A DNA stretch of 26,606 bases from Oribacterium sp. UBA4274. GTDB taxonomy: Bacteria > Bacillota > Clostridia > Lachnospirales > Lachnospiraceae. Made by a program: the position numbers and the translations under genes. The first letter of the stretch is position 1, and the number at the start of each line of letters is the position of its first letter. Below are positions 24,667 through 26,606 of the stretch, in pieces. Where the stretch lies: assembly GCA_002396005.1 (NCBI GenBank), contig DGVW01000030.1:1-26606 (forward strand), written 5' to 3'. The notes under the pieces are model-generated. The model was not told where the DNA came from, did no database searches, and saw nothing but the letters and a program-made list of their open reading frames with translations.

Positions 24667-26472
24667 TTACTCCCTAACTTCCTGTTCTATCTCAAAGTAA
24701 TTCTCAATACCGTTTTCTTCATCACTTATGCTGTGGAGTTCGGAGCCCATAAGCTTCAGTATGCCATCCACAAGTCTGTATCTCAGTTTTATGGACTCAA
24801 GAGTATCCTTAGAGCCGTTATCCTTGAGTGAAAAAAGCAGATGTTCCATCCCGTCATGTTTCTTGGAAAAAGCAGAAAAGGTTACCTCTCCGCTATCTAT
24901 CGAATCCAATCTGCAGCGAAGCAGAGTCCTGAGACAACGGACGATATACTGCTTATCTCCATACAATCTTTCAGATATTCCCTGACTTATATTTTTAGTG
25001 TATGTAATCCTGCCCTGCTCTACCAAAGGCTTTATCTCGTTATCTATATCATCAACTATGTCCCGGAATAAGTATTCTGATTTTTTGACACTCAGTTCAC
25101 TGGATTCCAATGAAGCATACTCAACAACATCCCGAAGCAGTTCAGATACTCTTCCGGTTTCAACATTGGACTTCCGTATGCGTTCTCCGACAGAATCATC
25201 CTCATGCTCATCGATCACACTCTGATTGATCTTCATAACTTCATTAAGAGGACTGATAATCTCATTGGAAGCCAAACGGAAAAACAGATTCAACTCTTTT
25301 CTCTCGGTCTCAATTCTTGCGACCTTATGTGTTATTTCTTCTACCTCTTTCTTTTCATTGTCGATAACCTGAAGCGTGAAGATAACATTATCAACAGGGC
25401 GTCCCTCAACATAATCCATGGCAAAGAATCTGATTCGGCACCATCCACGTTTCTTACTGATATACTCACATGCAATATTGTTACTGTCTCCCATACGATC
25501 CCTCAGAGTTGACAGATCGCAAAATTCCAACACAAGATCCTTAAAGGCCTCTGTTGAATCAATTTCAAAAAGATTTTTGAGCTGTTCATCCGCTCCGATA
25601 TTCTCAGGTCTCTTTAACTCAGAGACTTCTTCAGCAACAACAGAAACGATTTCATTTTTTACCAGATCAACGATGTAGATAGTATTATACATATCCGACA
25701 TACTGGATATACCCGACTTCTTCAGCTCCAATTCACGCTGGGCATCCTCATAAATCTTTAATGTAAAATAGTACATCATGATATGAATGACCCAAAAAAT
25801 GAGTAACAGAAGGATAGGATAAAATAACTTTCCCTGGGTAAAATATCTGTAGAAAGTATAATTAATTTCGTAATCTGACAGATCCAGCTCACCGACATGA
25901 TAAAAAATCATGCCCATGGTCAATTGCGATTTTTTGTTTATCGGTATCTCGTTGTCTTTTTGAGAAGGATAATAATAAATAAAATCGCCTTTTTGAAGTG
26001 GAATCAGCAAATCTCCGTCATACTCGTACTTAAGTTTAACATCATCAAGCGAATAATTTCTGAGATCCAGTGTCTGAACAGCCTCGTTTTCTGTTCCTAC
26101 AAACTGGTGTACCTCAACCAGACCGCACCAGGCATTGTTTACATAACAATCTCCATTTATATTGATACGCATAAACCAGTTATCAATGAGGTCGTCAGAA
26201 TCATTATAAAAAACACCATCAACAGTTTCTCCTGTAAGATCGACTTTCTTTCCTTTGAAAAGAAAATCTCTTTTCAGCCATACGCTGGTGCTGTCTCCTC
26301 TGTTGTCGATATCCATGTAGACTTCAGAAGCAGAATCAGCCCCCTTGATAACATATTCCCGGGAATTGAAATGTTTCAGATATATCATCTGAACAATACA
26401 CATCAGTATAATGATGATGGGACAAACAATAATTATGCGTTTAAAAAATTGTGGTGTGAAGTCTCTTTTCAT
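24667..26472 (-). CDS. Membrane sensor resembling a histidine kinase but lacking catalytic residues
   Basis: A 601-residue protein with a membrane helix at about 12-32, an outside domain of about 180 residues (33-215, with C109 and C116 perhaps forming a disulfide), a second helix at about 217-238, a PAS-like domain (about 258-370), a helical stretch, then a region laid out like HisKA plus HATPase. The phospho-acceptor motif, normally S-H-E-[IL]-x-x-P-L, reads SNEIISPLN, with N403 replacing His. In the ATPase-like part (about 465-598) the N-box is unrecognisable (GDKQYIVRCLRTLLRCRLDS) and only DNG (551-553) remains of the G boxes. It is probably a pseudokinase that passes signal by contact. 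The ATG has GAGGA 7 nt upstream. First gene of an operon with the HD-GYP gene. Confidence 0.8.
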   Translation of the reverse strand: MKRDFTPQFFKRIIIVCPIIIILMCIVQMIYLKHFNSREYVIKGADSASEVYMDIDNRGDSTSVWLKRDFLFKGKKVDLTGETVDGVFYNDSDDLIDNWFMRININGDCYVNNAWCGLVEVHQFVGTENEAVQTLDLRNYSLDDVKLKYEYDGDLLIPLQKGDFIYYYPSQKDNEIPINKKSQLTMGMIFYHVGELDLSDYEINYTFYRYFTQGKLFYPILLLLIFWVIHIMMYYFTLKIYEDAQRELELKKSGISSMSDMYNTIYIVDLVKNEIVSVVAEEVSELKRPENIGADEQLKNLFEIDSTEAFKDLVLEFCDLSTLRDRMGDSNNIACEYISKKRGWCRIRFFAMDYVEGRPVDNVIFTLQVIDNEKKEVEEITHKVARIETERKELNLFFRLASNEIISPLNEVMKINQSVIDEHEDDSVGERIRKSNVETGRVSELLRDVVEYASLESSELSVKKSEYLFRDIVDDIDNEIKPLVEQGRITYTKNISQGISERLYGDKQYIVRCLRTLLRCRLDSIDSGEVTFSAFSKKHDGMEHLLFSLKDNGSKDTLESIKLRYRLVDGILKLMGSELHSISDEENGIENYFEIEQEVRE

Positions 26473-26560
26473 CTATTTATCCTCTATATAAACATATGAT
26501 ACAGGGCTTTGTACATTCCTCATATATGCACGTAATGTATAGCTGACCAGCATATTTATT

Positions 26561-26590
26561 ATAATATAAATTTTATAACTATAGTGTCAA
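26561..26590 (-). promoter_or_regulatory. Sigma-A promoter of the pseudokinase/HD-GYP operon
   Basis: Minus strand TTGACA (complement of 26585-26590), an 18-nt spacer and TATTAT (complement of 26561-26566); an overlapping TATAAT is 3 nt further downstream. It predicts a leader of about 80 nt. Confidence 0.65.
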
Positions 26591-26606
26591 TTTCAATAAT
26601 ATTTTA

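Overview
The window looks like chromosomal DNA of a low-GC Firmicute, most likely a Lachnospiraceae (Butyrivibrio-like) gut or rumen anaerobe. This is inferred from the AT-rich intergenic DNA, the strong AGGAGG-type ribosome sites, the msm-type sugar ABC transporter without its own ATPase, the pyrophosphate-type phosphofructokinase, a canonical CcpA (cre) site and the dense c-di-GMP signalling genes. No exact species can be named from the sequence alone. I see no tRNA, rRNA, CRISPR array, insertion sequence, integrase or phage gene. All genes except the phosphofructokinase lie on the minus strand.

Layout from right to left, which is the direction of most transcription. (1) 26590-22958: a two-gene operon behind a good sigma-A promoter encodes a membrane sensor that resembles a histidine kinase but lacks its phosphorylatable His and most ATP-binding motifs, followed after 2 nt by a 7TM-PAS-HD-GYP c-di-GMP phosphodiesterase. 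(2) 22901-21699: mnmA (tRNA 2-thiouridylase) with its own promoter and a strong leader hairpin. (3) 21565-19787: a FIST-FIST_C-GGDEF diguanylate cyclase. (4) 18372-19738: the only plus-strand gene, a PPi-type phosphofructokinase, with a perfect cre site upstream and a bidirectional terminator shared with the convergent cyclase gene. (5) 18228-13652: a three-gene export operon (ABC ATPase, FtsX-like permease, HlyD-type adaptor with a long coiled coil), closed by a perfectly palindromic terminator. (6) 13548-11649: potassium uptake genes ktrB and ktrA, where KtrA consists only of the nucleotide-binding RCK_N domain. (7) 11360-8247: an M18 aminopeptidase with a clear promoter, then a YjeM/GadC-like amino-acid permease, then a terminator; together they suggest peptide and amino-acid use. 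(8) 7836-375: a complete beta-galactoside operon, in order sugar-binding lipoprotein, internal terminator-like hairpin, two permeases, GH2 beta-galactosidase, AraC regulator, final terminator.

How the genes work together. The galactoside operon captures and imports a galactoside, hydrolyses it and carries its probable regulator as the last gene; the import ATPase must be encoded elsewhere. The phosphofructokinase feeds glycolysis under apparent carbon-catabolite control. The right-hand third holds both a c-di-GMP maker and a c-di-GMP breaker about 1.4 kb apart, each with different sensory domains, and an apparent pseudokinase co-transcribed with the breaker. That last pairing is the most unusual thing in the window, and I would check it first. 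Everything else is ordinary core and accessory metabolism, with several regulatory structures worth a second look.
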